Notes: generated by a model from the sequence alone, not told the origin. A stretch of DNA of 17,075 nucleotides from Pseudomonadota bacterium (GCA_023433775.1 JAEYTY010000006.1:1-17075); one strand, 5' to 3'. Positions 7,746 through 15,507 are shown, counted from the stretch's first letter. A program made the numbers and translations.

Positions 7746-9017
7746 TCAAGCCTTGGCCAGCGCCTGCTCGATATCGGCGATGATATCGTCGACATGCTCG
7801 ATGCCCACCGAAATGCGCACGAGGTCTTCGCTCACCCCCGCCTTCTTCAGCTCTTCGGGTGAAAGCTGGCGATGGGTGGTGCTTGCCGGGTGGCAGGCGA
7901 GCGATTTGGCGTCGCCGATATTGACCAGCCGCAGGATCATCTGCAGCGCATCGATAAAGCGCCCGCCCGCTTCCTTGCCGCCCTTGATGCCGAAGGACAG
8001 GATGCCCGAGCCGCTGCCCTTGGAAATCTTCTTGGCGACCGCATTGAACGGGCTGTCCGGCAGGCCGGCATAATTCACCCATTCAACCTTGGGATGGCTC
8101 TTGAGATATTGGGCCACCTTGAGCGCGTTTTCGCAATGGCGCTCCATGCGCAGGCCCAGTGTTTCCAGACCCTGCAGGATCAGGAAGGCATTGAAGGGCG
8201 ACAAAGCGGCGCCGGTATTTCTGAGCGGCACGACGCGGGCGCGGCCGATAAAGGCTGCCGGCCCCAGCGCCTCGGTATAGACAACGCCGTGATAGGACGG
8301 GTCGGCCTCATTGAGCAGCGGGAAGCGCTTGGCATTGGCCTTCCAGTCGATCTTGCCGCTATCAACGATAATGCCGCCGATCGAATTGCCATGGCCGCCG
8401 ATATATTTGGTGAGCGCATGGACGACGATATCGGCGCCAAAGTCGAAGGGGCGCGTCAGATAGGGCGTCGCGACCGTATTGTCGACAATGACCGGCACGC
8501 CATGGCGATGCGCAATTTCGGCGATCTTGGCGATATCGACCACATTGCCCGCCGGATTGCCGATGGATTCGAGGAACACGGCCTTGGTGTTCTCGTCGAT
8601 GGCCTTTTCAAAGCCGTCATAATCGTCGTGGCTGACGAGACGCGTCTCGATGCCCTGGCGCGGGAAGGTGTGGACGAAAAGATTATAGGTGCCGCCATAA
8701 AGCTGGCTGACCGAGACGATGTTGTCGCCGGCCTGGGCAATGGTCTGGATGGCATAGGTGATGGCCGACATGCCCGAGGCGAGCGCCAGCGCACCAATGC
8801 CGCCTTCCATTTCGGCGACACGCGCTTCGAGCACCGCCGATGTGGGGTTCATGATGCGGGTATAGATATTGCCCGCGACCTTGAGATCGAAGAGGTCCGC
8901 CCCGTGCTGGGTATCGTCAAAGGTATAGGACGTCGTCTGATAGATCGGCACGGCGGCGGCCTTTGTCGTGGCCTCCGATTCATATCCGTGGTGCAGGGCG
9001 ATGGATTCGAGTTTCAT
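7746..9017 (-). CDS. metY: O-acetylhomoserine sulfhydrylase (PLP-dependent, methionine biosynthesis)
   Basis: The product has 423 residues and belongs to the Cys/Met metabolism PLP-dependent family. Full length and sequence features match O-acetylhomoserine aminocarboxypropyltransferase, which makes homocysteine from O-acetylhomoserine and sulfide. The PLP lysine is in VVHALTKYIGGHGNSIGG (Lys204), the cofactor-contacting aspartate is in VDNTVATPYL (Asp179), and YTRIMNPT (52-59) and SIGNPAGN (151-158) are conserved motifs. The C-terminal SLACHPASTTHRQLSPEE (372-389) is typical of MetY rather than of CGS/CBL enzymes. A ribosome binding site AAGGGAG sits about 7 bases before the ATG. The gene follows infC on the same strand but is separated by a strong terminator, so it probably has its own promoter, which I could not locate. 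Homologues using O-succinylhomoserine exist, so the acyl group is inferred. Confidence 0.93.
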   Translation of the reverse strand: MKLESIALHHGYESEATTKAAAVPIYQTTSYTFDDTQHGADLFDLKVAGNIYTRIMNPTSAVLEARVAEMEGGIGALALASGMSAITYAIQTIAQAGDNIVSVSQLYGGTYNLFVHTFPRQGIETRLVSHDDYDGFEKAIDENTKAVFLESIGNPAGNVVDIAKIAEIAHRHGVPVIVDNTVATPYLTRPFDFGADIVVHALTKYIGGHGNSIGGIIVDSGKIDWKANAKRFPLLNEADPSYHGVVYTEALGPAAFIGRARVVPLRNTGAALSPFNAFLILQGLETLGLRMERHCENALKVAQYLKSHPKVEWVNYAGLPDSPFNAVAKKISKGSGSGILSFGIKGGKEAGGRFIDALQMILRLVNIGDAKSLACHPASTTHRQLSPEELKKAGVSEDLVRISVGIEHVDDIIADIEQALAKA

Positions 9018-9064
9018 AAAAGGCTCCCTTGGTCTCGCGGGCGCCAGCTTTCCTGCTCAGGCCG

Positions 9065-9108
9065 GAAATGACAAGACGCGGGAGAGGCATATGGTCCTCT
9101 CCCGCGTC
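9065..9108 (-). terminator. Intrinsic terminator after infC
   Basis: Arms GACGCGGGAGAGG (9075-9087) and CCTCTCCCGCGTC (9096-9108) make a perfect 13-pair stem with an eight-base loop. Read on the minus strand the stem is followed by TTGTCATTTC, a moderately T-rich tail. It starts 43 bases after the infC stop and separates infC from metY. The tail is not a pure T-run, so termination may be partial. Confidence 0.8.
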
Positions 9109-9151
9109 CTGAATTGAAAACTGCTTTGCTTTTGGCTTGTGGCCCCGCGCC

Positions 9152-9688
9152 TTACTTGGGCGCCAGCACCATCACCATTTGCCGGCCTTCCGAACGCGGC
9201 TGGCTTTCCACCTTGGCAATCGCCTCGGTCTGGTCCTTGACCTTGATCAGCAGCTGCATTCCCAGCTCCTGGTGCGCCATTTCGCGGCCGCGGAAACGCA
9301 TCGTCACCTTGACCCGGTCACCATCATCGAGAAAGCGCTGCACGGCCTTCATCTTGGTTTCGTAGTCATGGGTGTCGATGTTCGGGCGCATCTGCACTTC
9401 CTTGACCTCGATCACCTTCTGCTTCTTGCGCGTTTCAGCGGCCTTCTTCTGGGCAGCATATTTGAAACGGCCCAGATCGAGCATCTTGGCGACGGGCGGA
9501 TTGGCATTGGGCGAAATCAGCACCAGGTCGAGCCCGGCTTCCTGCGCCTCGGTCAGAGCTTCGCGCGTGCGCACGATACCGCGGTTTTCGCCTTCGGCAT
9601 CGATCAGCTGAACGTCGGGGCTGGTAATATCCTCATTAGCAAGCGGCCCATCTTTCTGGGGCGCAACGGGTCTCATTGGACGGCGAAT
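9152..9688 (-). CDS. infC: Translation initiation factor IF-3, apparent ATT start
   Basis: IF3 binds the 30S subunit, keeps it apart from 50S and checks start codons. The body of the protein (ANEDITSPDVQLIDAEGENR, then GLDLVLISPNANPPVAKMLD, then RPNIDTHDYETKMKAVQRF) is unmistakable, with N-domain, lysine-rich linker (KKAAETRKKQK) and C-domain all present. An ATG occurs at 9676, but the frame continues upstream through ATT-CGC-CGT-CCA, giving the family-typical N-terminus (start)RRPMRPVAPQKDGP. AAGGA lies about 8-9 bases before the ATT at 9688, whereas the ATG would be more than 20 bases from it. I therefore place the start at ATT, giving 178 residues. In E. coli infC starts at AUU and IF3 represses its own translation by rejecting that codon; the same control is inferred here. 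Unlike in many bacteria, rpmI and rplT do not follow. Confidence 0.93.
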   Translation of the reverse strand: MRRPMRPVAPQKDGPLANEDITSPDVQLIDAEGENRGIVRTREALTEAQEAGLDLVLISPNANPPVAKMLDLGRFKYAAQKKAAETRKKQKVIEVKEVQMRPNIDTHDYETKMKAVQRFLDDGDRVKVTMRFRGREMAHQELGMQLLIKVKDQTEAIAKVESQPRSEGRQMVMVLAPK

Positions 9689-9866
9689 GGCAAGCGTTCC
9701 TTGTGCTGTTGAACCATTGTGATGAAGTGGGCCATAAAATCATGGTAGCGGGGTCATAAGTCAACTGGCGCTGGCGGGTATATTCTCGCTGTTGCGCGTA
9801 GGAGACGCCCCGAGCCATACGGGAAATGATCCCGGCCCGACAACAGTTCCCCTGCGAGTGGTTATC

Positions 9867-10631
9867 ATGTCCTCTTCCACCCCTTTTCAGCTCAGCGTCG
9901 GCTCCGGCGAGGCGGCCCGCCAGATTGCCGTGGAGCAGCGCAAGGGCGCGGCGCCGGGCCTCTTCTGGCTGGGCGGATTCCGCTCCGACATGGCCGGCTC
10001 CAAAGCCATGACGCTCGATGCGCTGGGCGCCGAAAAGGGGCTGGAGGTCACCCGCTTTGATTATTCCGGCCATGGCATTTCGGGCGGCGATTTCGACCAC
10101 GGCACCATCAGCCGCTGGCTCGAGGAAGCCGAAGCCGTCCTTGCCACCACCACTGGGCCGCAGATCATCGTGGGCTCGTCCATGGGCGGCTGGCTGGCCC
10201 TGCTGCTCGCCCGGGCCCTGCGCGCCCGCGGCCAGAAGCCTCATGGCCTCGTGCTTATCGCCCCGGCCACCGACATGACGCATGAATTGATGCTGCCCGA
10301 TTTCACGCCGGAAGAACGTGAGGCACTTCACACGCAAGGCTATGTCGACCAGCCCAGCGAATACTCCAACACGCCCTATCGCATCACGCGGGCGCTGATC
10401 GAAGACGGCGCCAATCATCTGCTCTTTAGCGGCGTCATCGAAACTGGCTGCCCGGTCCATATAATGCAAGGCGGAAAGGACCCCGACGTGCCCCCCGCCC
10501 ACGCGCAAAAACTCCTTGCGCACATCGTCCTCGACCCGGTCACCTTCACCCTCATCCCCGACGGCGACCACCGGCTGAGCCGGGACGAAGACCTGGAGAG
10601 ATTAAAAGCGGCGGTGCTGGGGCTGGTTTAA
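9867..10631 (+). CDS. Alpha/beta hydrolase (serine hydrolase, ABHD10-like)
   Basis: From the ATG at 9867 (MSSSTPFQLSVGSGE) the product has 254 residues. An early FWLGGFRSDMAGSKA forms the oxyanion-hole strand-loop seen in ABHD10-like hydrolases, followed by VTRFDYSGHGISGG. The nucleophile elbow is IIVGSSMGGW with Ser105. The likely acid is an Asp in MQGGKDPDVP (about 205-207) and the His is in PDGDHRLS (His235), so the triad is complete. There is no signal peptide, so it should act in the cytoplasm as an esterase or thioesterase; the substrate is unknown. An in-frame ATG at 9792 would add 25 residues without family character. The RBS at 9867 is weak. The gene converges on the GNAT gene, overlapping it by 4 bases in a shared TTTAAA that supplies both stop codons. 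It diverges from infC. Confidence 0.88.
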   Translation: MSSSTPFQLSVGSGEAARQIAVEQRKGAAPGLFWLGGFRSDMAGSKAMTLDALGAEKGLEVTRFDYSGHGISGGDFDHGTISRWLEEAEAVLATTTGPQIIVGSSMGGWLALLLARALRARGQKPHGLVLIAPATDMTHELMLPDFTPEEREALHTQGYVDQPSEYSNTPYRITRALIEDGANHLLFSGVIETGCPVHIMQGGKDPDVPPAHAQKLLAHIVLDPVTFTLIPDGDHRLSRDEDLERLKAAVLGLV

Positions 10632-11284
10632 AGCGGCTTCGTCGCCAGCCTCGTCTTCTGCCGCCCTTCGCCGTCAAAATTGTCCGGGCTCAGCCAGCGC
10701 TCATATTCGGCGCGCAAAGCGGGCCATTCGCTGTCGAGCATGGAGAACCAGGCCGTGTCGCGGCTTTCGCCCTTCAGAATCATGTCCTGCCGGAAGACGC
10801 CTTCGAAGGTGAAGCCGAACCGCGTGGCTGCCGCCTTTGACGGCTCATTGCGATTATTGCATTTCCATTCGAAACGCCGATAGCCGAGATCGTCGAAGGC
10901 GTGGCGCGCAAAGAGATAAAGCGCCTCGGTCGCCATCCTGGTGCGCGCCATGGGCAGGCCCCAATAGACGCCGCCCATTTCGATCGAGCCGTGTTCGGGC
11001 CGAATGCGCATCCAGCCCTGCTGGCCGACAGCCTTGAAGCTGGCCTTGTCGATCACGGCGACATGGAGGTCCGGCCCGGCATTCCAAGCCTCGATCTTGG
11101 CGTGCATATCGGCCAGGCTTTGCGGCGCATGGCTGAAAAGCCAACGATAGCGCTCGGCGCCGCCCGGCATGGTCGAGACAGCAAAGAGGTCGGCTGCGTG
11201 ACGCTGCTCCAGCGGCTCGAGCCGCACATAGCGGCCCTCAAGAGTGATGCGTTGCGGCGCGGACTTGGCGGGCTGAGGGCTCAT
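10628..11284 (-). CDS. GNAT-family N-acetyltransferase (RimJ/RimL-like)
   Basis: The 218-residue product matches the Acetyltransf_3 branch of the GNAT family, which transfers acetyl from acetyl-CoA to an amine. It starts with the usual ITLEGRYVRLEPLEQRHA strand-helix. IEMGGVYWGLPMARTRMATE (101-120) covers the acetyl-CoA binding strand and loop; RTRxATEA replaces the canonical R/Q-x-x-G-x-A, a variant I recall from a subfamily of these enzymes. KCNNRNEPSKAAATRFGF (141-158) and FEGVFRQ (160-166) are also family-typical. The substrate cannot be told from sequence: protein N-termini, antibiotics and small amines are all possible. It is the last gene of the GST-queG-SDR-GNAT unit and its ATG overlaps the SDR stop in ATGA, so translational coupling is likely. 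Confidence 0.9.
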   Translation of the reverse strand: MSPQPAKSAPQRITLEGRYVRLEPLEQRHAADLFAVSTMPGGAERYRWLFSHAPQSLADMHAKIEAWNAGPDLHVAVIDKASFKAVGQQGWMRIRPEHGSIEMGGVYWGLPMARTRMATEALYLFARHAFDDLGYRRFEWKCNNRNEPSKAAATRFGFTFEGVFRQDMILKGESRDTAWFSMLDSEWPALRAEYERWLSPDNFDGEGRQKTRLATKPL

Positions 11285-12153
11285 TGTTCTTCATCCAGAA
11301 TCGCGGCAAGGCCGCTGCGATAATCGGGATAGAGGAGCTCTATCCCCAAAGCCGATTTGATCGCCTTGTTGGAAACGCGTTTGTTATCCCGATAGAAGCT
11401 GCGCTGCATCGGGGTCATGTCCGCCGTGGCAAAATCGATCTCGGGCGGCGGCTCGACGCCCATGATTTTGGCGGCATGGGTGATGACGTCCTGTGGCGGC
11501 GCCGGTTCGTCATCGGCCATGTTGAACGTGCCGGCGAGGCGCTTTTCCGCCGCCAGCGTGGTCACCCGCGCAATGTCGGCAACATGAATGCGGTTGAACA
11601 CCTGCCCCGGCTTGATGACGCGCCGCGAAGTGCCGTCGCGCAATTTGTCAAAGGTGGAGCGGCCCGGCCCGTAGATTCCCGCCAGCCGCAAAATGCAGAG
11701 CGGCACGCCGCGCCGGGCGGCATAGTCGCACCATTCATTTTCGGCCAGCACCCGGCGGTCGCTGCGCATATTGCGCGGCACCAGCGGCGCCGATTCATCG
11801 ATCCAGGCGCCATCGAAATCGCCATAGACGCCGATGGTCGAATAGTAGCAGAGCCATTCGAGATTGGGGGCAGCATCGAGATCGGCGCGATGGTGCCGCA
11901 GTACCGGATCGCCCTCCTCGTCGGGGGCAATCGAGACGACGACATGGGTGATATCGGAGGCGAGCGCAGCGCCAATTTCGGGCCCCGGCGCATTGCCATC
12001 AAACAGCAGCACGGAATGATAGCTGCCTGCTAACCGATCCGCCTTTTCGCGTGACCTTACGGTGCCGGACGAGGGCAGGAAATGACCAGTTTCGCGCATG
12101 AATCGCGCTGATTTCTGCGATGAAAAACCCAGCCCGAAAAACATTGTCCGCAT
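11281..12153 (-). CDS. SDR-superfamily NAD(P)-binding protein, YeeZ-like
   Basis: The 290-residue product has a Rossmann start MRTMFFGLGFSSQKSA (dinucleotide loop GLGFSS), then YYSTIGVYGDFDG (about 103-115), RLAGIYGPGRS (156-166) and FNRIHVADIARV (186-197). This order matches the atypical extended SDR group that contains E. coli YeeZ. Where active epimerases carry a YxxxK motif, this protein has RRVLAENEW, so the classical catalytic Tyr-Lys pair is missing, as in YeeZ. It may be a binding protein or use other chemistry; the function is unknown. The start at 12153 forms TGATG with the queG stop (1-base overlap). An upstream in-frame start at 12171 would overlap queG further and adds only six residues. 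It sits between queG and the GNAT gene in a tightly overlapping unit. Confidence 0.85.
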   Translation of the reverse strand: MRTMFFGLGFSSQKSARFMRETGHFLPSSGTVRSREKADRLAGSYHSVLLFDGNAPGPEIGAALASDITHVVVSIAPDEEGDPVLRHHRADLDAAPNLEWLCYYSTIGVYGDFDGAWIDESAPLVPRNMRSDRRVLAENEWCDYAARRGVPLCILRLAGIYGPGRSTFDKLRDGTSRRVIKPGQVFNRIHVADIARVTTLAAEKRLAGTFNMADDEPAPPQDVITHAAKIMGVEPPPEIDFATADMTPMQRSFYRDNKRVSNKAIKSALGIELLYPDYRSGLAAILDEEQ

Positions 12154-13274
12154 CACACTTCCCCGTCCCATTCGTCCCGCACGCTGCTATCGCTTTCCCG
12201 CCCCAGCCTGTCCAGCCGCAGGTTTTCGGCCCGCTCCGGATCGAGCCTGCGCAGCGCCCAGATGGCCGCGCCGCGCACCAGCGGCGAGGTATCATCGAGC
12301 CGCGCCAACACGTCCGGCACAAGCTCCGACAGGCCGGAATTGCCAATACCAATCAAGACATTACGCAAGAACCGCTTATGGCCAATGCGCTTGACCGGTG
12401 AGCCCGAAAACAGCTCTCGGAACGCGCTGTCATCGAGCTTGACCAATTCAGCCAGCGCCGGCCGTTCAAATTCGGGCCGGCTCCTGAGCTTGGCCTCGCG
12501 GCTCACCGAGGCAAACTTGTTCCAGGGACATACCGCCAGGCAATCATCGCAACCATAAATGCGATTGCCCATGGGCACGCGAAATTCGCGCGGAATTTGT
12601 CCTTTATGTTCAACGCTGTAGTAAGCGAGGCACTTGCGTGCATCGAGCTGGAATGGCGCCGGAAAAGCATTGGTCGGGCATATATCGAGGCAGCGCGTGC
12701 AGGAGCCGCAGCTTTCCTCATGTGGTCTATCCCCGGGCAGGTCCGCCGAGGTTAGAATGGCGCCCAGAAACAGCCAGGAGCCGAAATCGCGGCTGACCAG
12801 CACGGTGTGCTTGCCCTGCCATCCAAGTCCCGCCGCCTCGGCCAGCGGTTTTTCCATCAGCGGCGCGGTGTCGACAAAAACCTTCACCCCTGCCCCGGAT
12901 CGCCGCGCCAAAAGGCCGGCCAGCTCCTTCAGCCGCCCCTTGATGATGTCGTGATAATCGCGATTGCGGGCATAGGCCGAAATATTGCCGAGTGATTTTT
13001 CGGCCAGCAGCGCCATGGGGTCGGTTTCGGGTCCGTAATTCACCCCCAGCAGAATGACGGATCGCGCCTCGTCCCAAAGCCGGCGCGGATCGCCCCGTCG
13101 CTCCTCGGTTTCGGCCATCCAGTCCATGTCGCCATGCCAGCCTGCAGCCAGCGCGTGATTGAGTTTTTCCGGCAGGTCGGGGCGGGCATCGGCCGGGGCA
13201 ATGCCGAAGGCATCAAAACCCAGCGCCGTGGCGCGGGCTTTCAGCTCATCGACCAACCTGCTGCTGTCACTCAA
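12153..13274 (-). CDS. queG: Epoxyqueuosine reductase QueG
   Basis: QueG carries out the last step of queuosine synthesis, reducing epoxyqueuosine in the wobble position of tRNAs with GUN anticodons, using cobalamin and two 4Fe-4S clusters. The 373-residue product is full length. FVDTAPLMEK (133-142) holds the conserved Asp135; GLGWQGKHTVL (149-159) is typical of the cobalamin-binding domain. The ferredoxin-like part has CGSCTRCLDICPTNA (Cys189, 192, 195, 199), Cys215 in ARKCLAYY, and CDDCLAVCPWNK (Cys242, 245, 249), so all eight cluster ligands are present. The C-terminal part (about 295-360, FLRNVLIGIGNSG and LVRGAAIWALRRL) forms HEAT-like helical repeats for tRNA binding. Its ATG overlaps the upstream GST-like stop by 4 bases (ATGA), and its stop overlaps the SDR start. 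Confidence 0.97.
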   Translation of the reverse strand: MSDSSRLVDELKARATALGFDAFGIAPADARPDLPEKLNHALAAGWHGDMDWMAETEERRGDPRRLWDEARSVILLGVNYGPETDPMALLAEKSLGNISAYARNRDYHDIIKGRLKELAGLLARRSGAGVKVFVDTAPLMEKPLAEAAGLGWQGKHTVLVSRDFGSWLFLGAILTSADLPGDRPHEESCGSCTRCLDICPTNAFPAPFQLDARKCLAYYSVEHKGQIPREFRVPMGNRIYGCDDCLAVCPWNKFASVSREAKLRSRPEFERPALAELVKLDDSAFRELFSGSPVKRIGHKRFLRNVLIGIGNSGLSELVPDVLARLDDTSPLVRGAAIWALRRLDPERAENLRLDRLGRESDSSVRDEWDGEV

Positions 13275-13948
13275 AAATCCAGGTCCGCATAGCCCTTGGA
13301 AGGCTGGATTGCCGTAACGCGGTCATTAAGCAGCGTGCGGAAAGCGGGGCGCGATTTGAGGCGCGAATACCAGTCGCGTGTCTCGCCAGCCTTGGACCAG
13401 TCGATATCGCCCATATAGTCGAGCGTCGAAAGATGCGCCGCCAGCGCGAAGTCGGCCAGCGTCATCTCGTCGCCCGCCAGCCAGGAGCGGCTCGCCAGCA
13501 GCCAGTTGAAATAGAGCATGTGCTCGCCAAGGTTGGACTTGGCCGCGCGCAGCACAGATGGCTCGGGCGTCGCGCCGCGAATATCGCGCTTAGCCACCTT
13601 TTCCTCGATCAGGTAGCGGCTCACCTCGTCATTGAGCTTGATCAGCACCCATTCGACCAGCCGCCACATCTCGGCTCGCGCCAGCGGTTCAGCGGGGATC
13701 AGCCCATCAATGGCGGCCGGCGCAAAGAGGTCTTCCACGGCGTGGATCGTCGCCATGATGCCGATAATGGCCGCGTCATCATCGGTAAAAAGGATCGGCA
13801 GGGTCGCCGCCGGATTGAGTTCGAGCAGGTGCGCCTCGCGCAGCCAGGGCTTCACCTCCTCCACATCGAGCGGCACGCCATATTCGGCGCACATCAGCCG
13901 GATGAGGCGCGAGGCGGGATCGAGGGGATAGTGCACGAGACTGGGCAT
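13271..13948 (-). CDS. Glutathione S-transferase-like protein
   Basis: The 225-residue product has a thioredoxin-fold N-domain (about 1-78: LVHYPLDPASRLIRLMCAEY, then the cis-proline in ATLPILF, Pro51) and an all-helical C-domain with the capping-box region SWLAGDEMTLADFALAAHLS. Conventional GSTs have Glu-Ser or similar after the cis-proline strand to hold the gamma-glutamyl group of glutathione; here that stretch reads DAAIIGIMATIHA and the pair is absent. A standard GST activity is therefore doubtful, although the fold is clear. Substrate and role are unknown. It is the first gene of the GST-queG-SDR-GNAT unit. The ribosome binding site (AAAGAG) is weak. Pairing of a GST-like gene with queG is suggestive of cotranscription, not of a known shared pathway. 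Confidence 0.88.
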   Translation of the reverse strand: MPSLVHYPLDPASRLIRLMCAEYGVPLDVEEVKPWLREAHLLELNPAATLPILFTDDDAAIIGIMATIHAVEDLFAPAAIDGLIPAEPLARAEMWRLVEWVLIKLNDEVSRYLIEEKVAKRDIRGATPEPSVLRAAKSNLGEHMLYFNWLLASRSWLAGDEMTLADFALAAHLSTLDYMGDIDWSKAGETRDWYSRLKSRPAFRTLLNDRVTAIQPSKGYADLDF

Positions 13949-13992
13949 GAAAACGCTCTTTTTGTTGCGAACCTGCCTTTGCCGACCTCACC

Positions 13993-14021
13993 TTGGCGCA
14001 AAAAGCGAACAGGGCTATGAG
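13993..14021 (+). promoter_or_regulatory. Candidate promoter for uppP
   Basis: TTGGCG (13993-13998) and TATGAG (14016-14021) are 17 bases apart and end 40 bases before the uppP ATG. Each box matches 4 of 6 consensus bases. The site lies in the 113-base divergent gap between the GST-like gene and uppP, where a promoter is expected. Tentative. Confidence 0.35.
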
Positions 14022-14061
14022 TTCGGCACAAGCAGCCGCCTGAAACGAGTTAGGGGATCAA

Positions 14062-14874
14062 ATGAACGCCGATCAAGGTCTTTTTGTGCCGCTGATCCTC
14101 GGAATTCTCGAAGGGCTTACTGAATTCCTTCCAGTCAGCTCCACCGGCCATCTGCTGCTGGCCGGTCATTTCTTTGGCCTCAGCCAGCCGGCGACCTTCA
14201 TCGTGCTGATCCAGCTCGGGGCGATCCTCGCCATTGTCACCATTTATTTCGCCAAGCTGGGCCAGCTGATCCGCGATGCGCTGACCGGCAAGGCCTATGC
14301 CTGGCGCTTCGCTGCTGCGGTGATTATCGCCTGTCTGCCGGCGGTTCTGGTGGGCGTTCTGGCGCGCGATTACATCCAGCAGGTCATCTATGAATCCCCG
14401 CTGGTCATCTGCATTTCGCTGCTGGTCGGCGGCATTATCCTGCTCATTGTCGACCGGATGCCCAAGCAGGTGCGCTATGATGATATTTATGAATTTCCGC
14501 TGCATCTGGCGCTGATCGTCGGCGCCTTCCAGATGCTGAGCCTTATTCCGGGCGTCTCGCGCTCCGGCTCCACGGTCGTTGGCGCCATGCTCTTCGGCGC
14601 CTCCAAGCGCTCGGCCGCCGAGTTCACCTTTTTCATCGCCCTGCCGATCATGGCCGGCGCCTTTGGCTATGATCTCTATAAAAGCCGCGACATGATCGAC
14701 ATGAGCCTGGGGCTCAATATCGCCATCGGCTTTGCCGCCTCATTCGTGGTCGGCGCGCTGGTGGTCAAATATCTGCTCGATTTCGTCACCCGCCACGGCT
14801 TTGCCCCCTTCGCCTGGTGGCGGATTGCCGTGGGTGGTGCAGGGCTCATCGCCCTGCTGGTCTTCGGGCTCTGA
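14062..14874 (+). CDS. uppP: Undecaprenyl-diphosphate phosphatase UppP (BacA)
   Basis: This inner-membrane enzyme removes a phosphate from undecaprenyl diphosphate so that the lipid carrier can be reused for peptidoglycan and other surface polymers; extra copies give bacitracin resistance. The 270-residue product shows both active-site signatures: EGLTEFLPVSSTGH (17-30, with Glu17, Glu21 and His30) and PGVSRSGST (163-171, with Arg167). The rest is a chain of hydrophobic membrane helices, for example near 85-100, 113-130, 190-200 and 215-235. A good ribosome binding site, AGGGGA (14051-14056), precedes the ATG by 5 bases. The gene is monocistronic by layout: its TGA directly abuts the lolA stop on the other strand (TGATCA), leaving no intergenic terminator. 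Confidence 0.97.
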   Translation: MNADQGLFVPLILGILEGLTEFLPVSSTGHLLLAGHFFGLSQPATFIVLIQLGAILAIVTIYFAKLGQLIRDALTGKAYAWRFAAAVIIACLPAVLVGVLARDYIQQVIYESPLVICISLLVGGIILLIVDRMPKQVRYDDIYEFPLHLALIVGAFQMLSLIPGVSRSGSTVVGAMLFGASKRSAAEFTFFIALPIMAGAFGYDLYKSRDMIDMSLGLNIAIGFAASFVVGALVVKYLLDFVTRHGFAPFAWWRIAVGGAGLIALLVFGL

Positions 14875-15507
14875 TCAGCGCGCGGCCGGGTCGACGCCTC
14901 GATAGGTCGAGGGGATCGAGAAGAAGGCGCGCGGAATTTCGACATTCTTCTCGACGTCATAGAGCGAGAAGGTCAGCTCCGCCCCGCTCGGCTCGACCAG
15001 GCTCCACTGGGCCAGGTCCTTGGTCTCGGTGTCGAACACCAGCGACACCTGCACCGTGCCGGCAACCGTTTCATCGATCACGGTGATGCTGAGATACCCG
15101 TCCGAGCCGGTGATATTGATCACATTGGCATTAAGCAGGTTGATCTGGTCGCCGAGGAACTGGCGCAGCGGGATCGTGTCCTGCGGATAGGCGTAATAGG
15201 TTTCGTCGCGCCGGTTGAGCACATAAAAGCCGCGCCCCACCGAGACGATTTCCTCGCGGCTAGGCGGGGCATAGCGGAACGCAACCTTGTCGGGACGCTC
15301 AAGGAAGAACGTGCCTTCGGCGCGTCCGCCCTGCGTGTCGATCTGCAGGAAGCGGCCAACCATGGTGCGGATTGCCGAATTATGCGCGTTGATCTCGCCG
15401 ATCAACTGCTCTTCCTCTGGCGTCAATGCCCGGTCGAGCGCCATTGCGGGCAGGCTCCGGGCAAAGACGGCGGACAGGCCGAGCAGCAAGGCATCGCGTC
15501 GAATCAT
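14875..15507 (-). CDS. lolA: LolA-like periplasmic outer-membrane lipoprotein carrier
   Basis: LolA takes lipoproteins from the LolCDE transporter and carries them across the periplasm. The 210-residue product begins with a signal peptide, MIRRDALLLGLSAVFARSLP, with likely cleavage after AMA at residue 23. The mature part has LolA-family hallmarks: a strand series with AEGTFFLERPDKVAFRYAPP (63-82), GRGFYVLNRRDETYYAYP (91-108), PLRQFLGD, and a run of beta strands to the end forming the half-barrel. The twin arginine followed by DALLL weakly resembles a Tat signal, but it lacks the preceding Ser/Thr and the Phe, so Sec export is as likely. An AGGGA lies about 9 bases before the ATG. The stop abuts that of uppP. 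Confidence 0.9.
   Translation of the reverse strand: MIRRDALLLGLSAVFARSLPAMALDRALTPEEEQLIGEINAHNSAIRTMVGRFLQIDTQGGRAEGTFFLERPDKVAFRYAPPSREEIVSVGRGFYVLNRRDETYYAYPQDTIPLRQFLGDQINLLNANVINITGSDGYLSITVIDETVAGTVQVSLVFDTETKDLAQWSLVEPSGAELTFSLYDVEKNVEIPRAFFSIPSTYRGVDPAAR

Noticed and set aside
7872..9071. Plus-strand open frame of 399 codons opposite metY
   Set aside because: Antisense shadow of a complete metY; no RBS or family features.
9018..9074. SAM-II (or other SAM) riboswitch upstream of metY
   Set aside because: The leader is GC-rich with TTTCC/GGAAA pairing, but the conserved AGCUAAA core of SAM-II and the SAM/SAH motif are absent.
9673..9717. Fourteen-codon upstream frame overlapping the internal ATG of infC
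   Set aside because: No ribosome binding site, and the ATT start with its own RBS explains the region better.
9792..9866. Upstream ATG for the alpha/beta hydrolase
   Set aside because: The added 25 residues are not typical of the family; the protein starts naturally at MSSSTPFQL.
9636..10571. Minus-strand 311-codon frame opposite the hydrolase
   Set aside because: Antisense of a hydrolase with an intact catalytic triad; no domain in the opposite frame.
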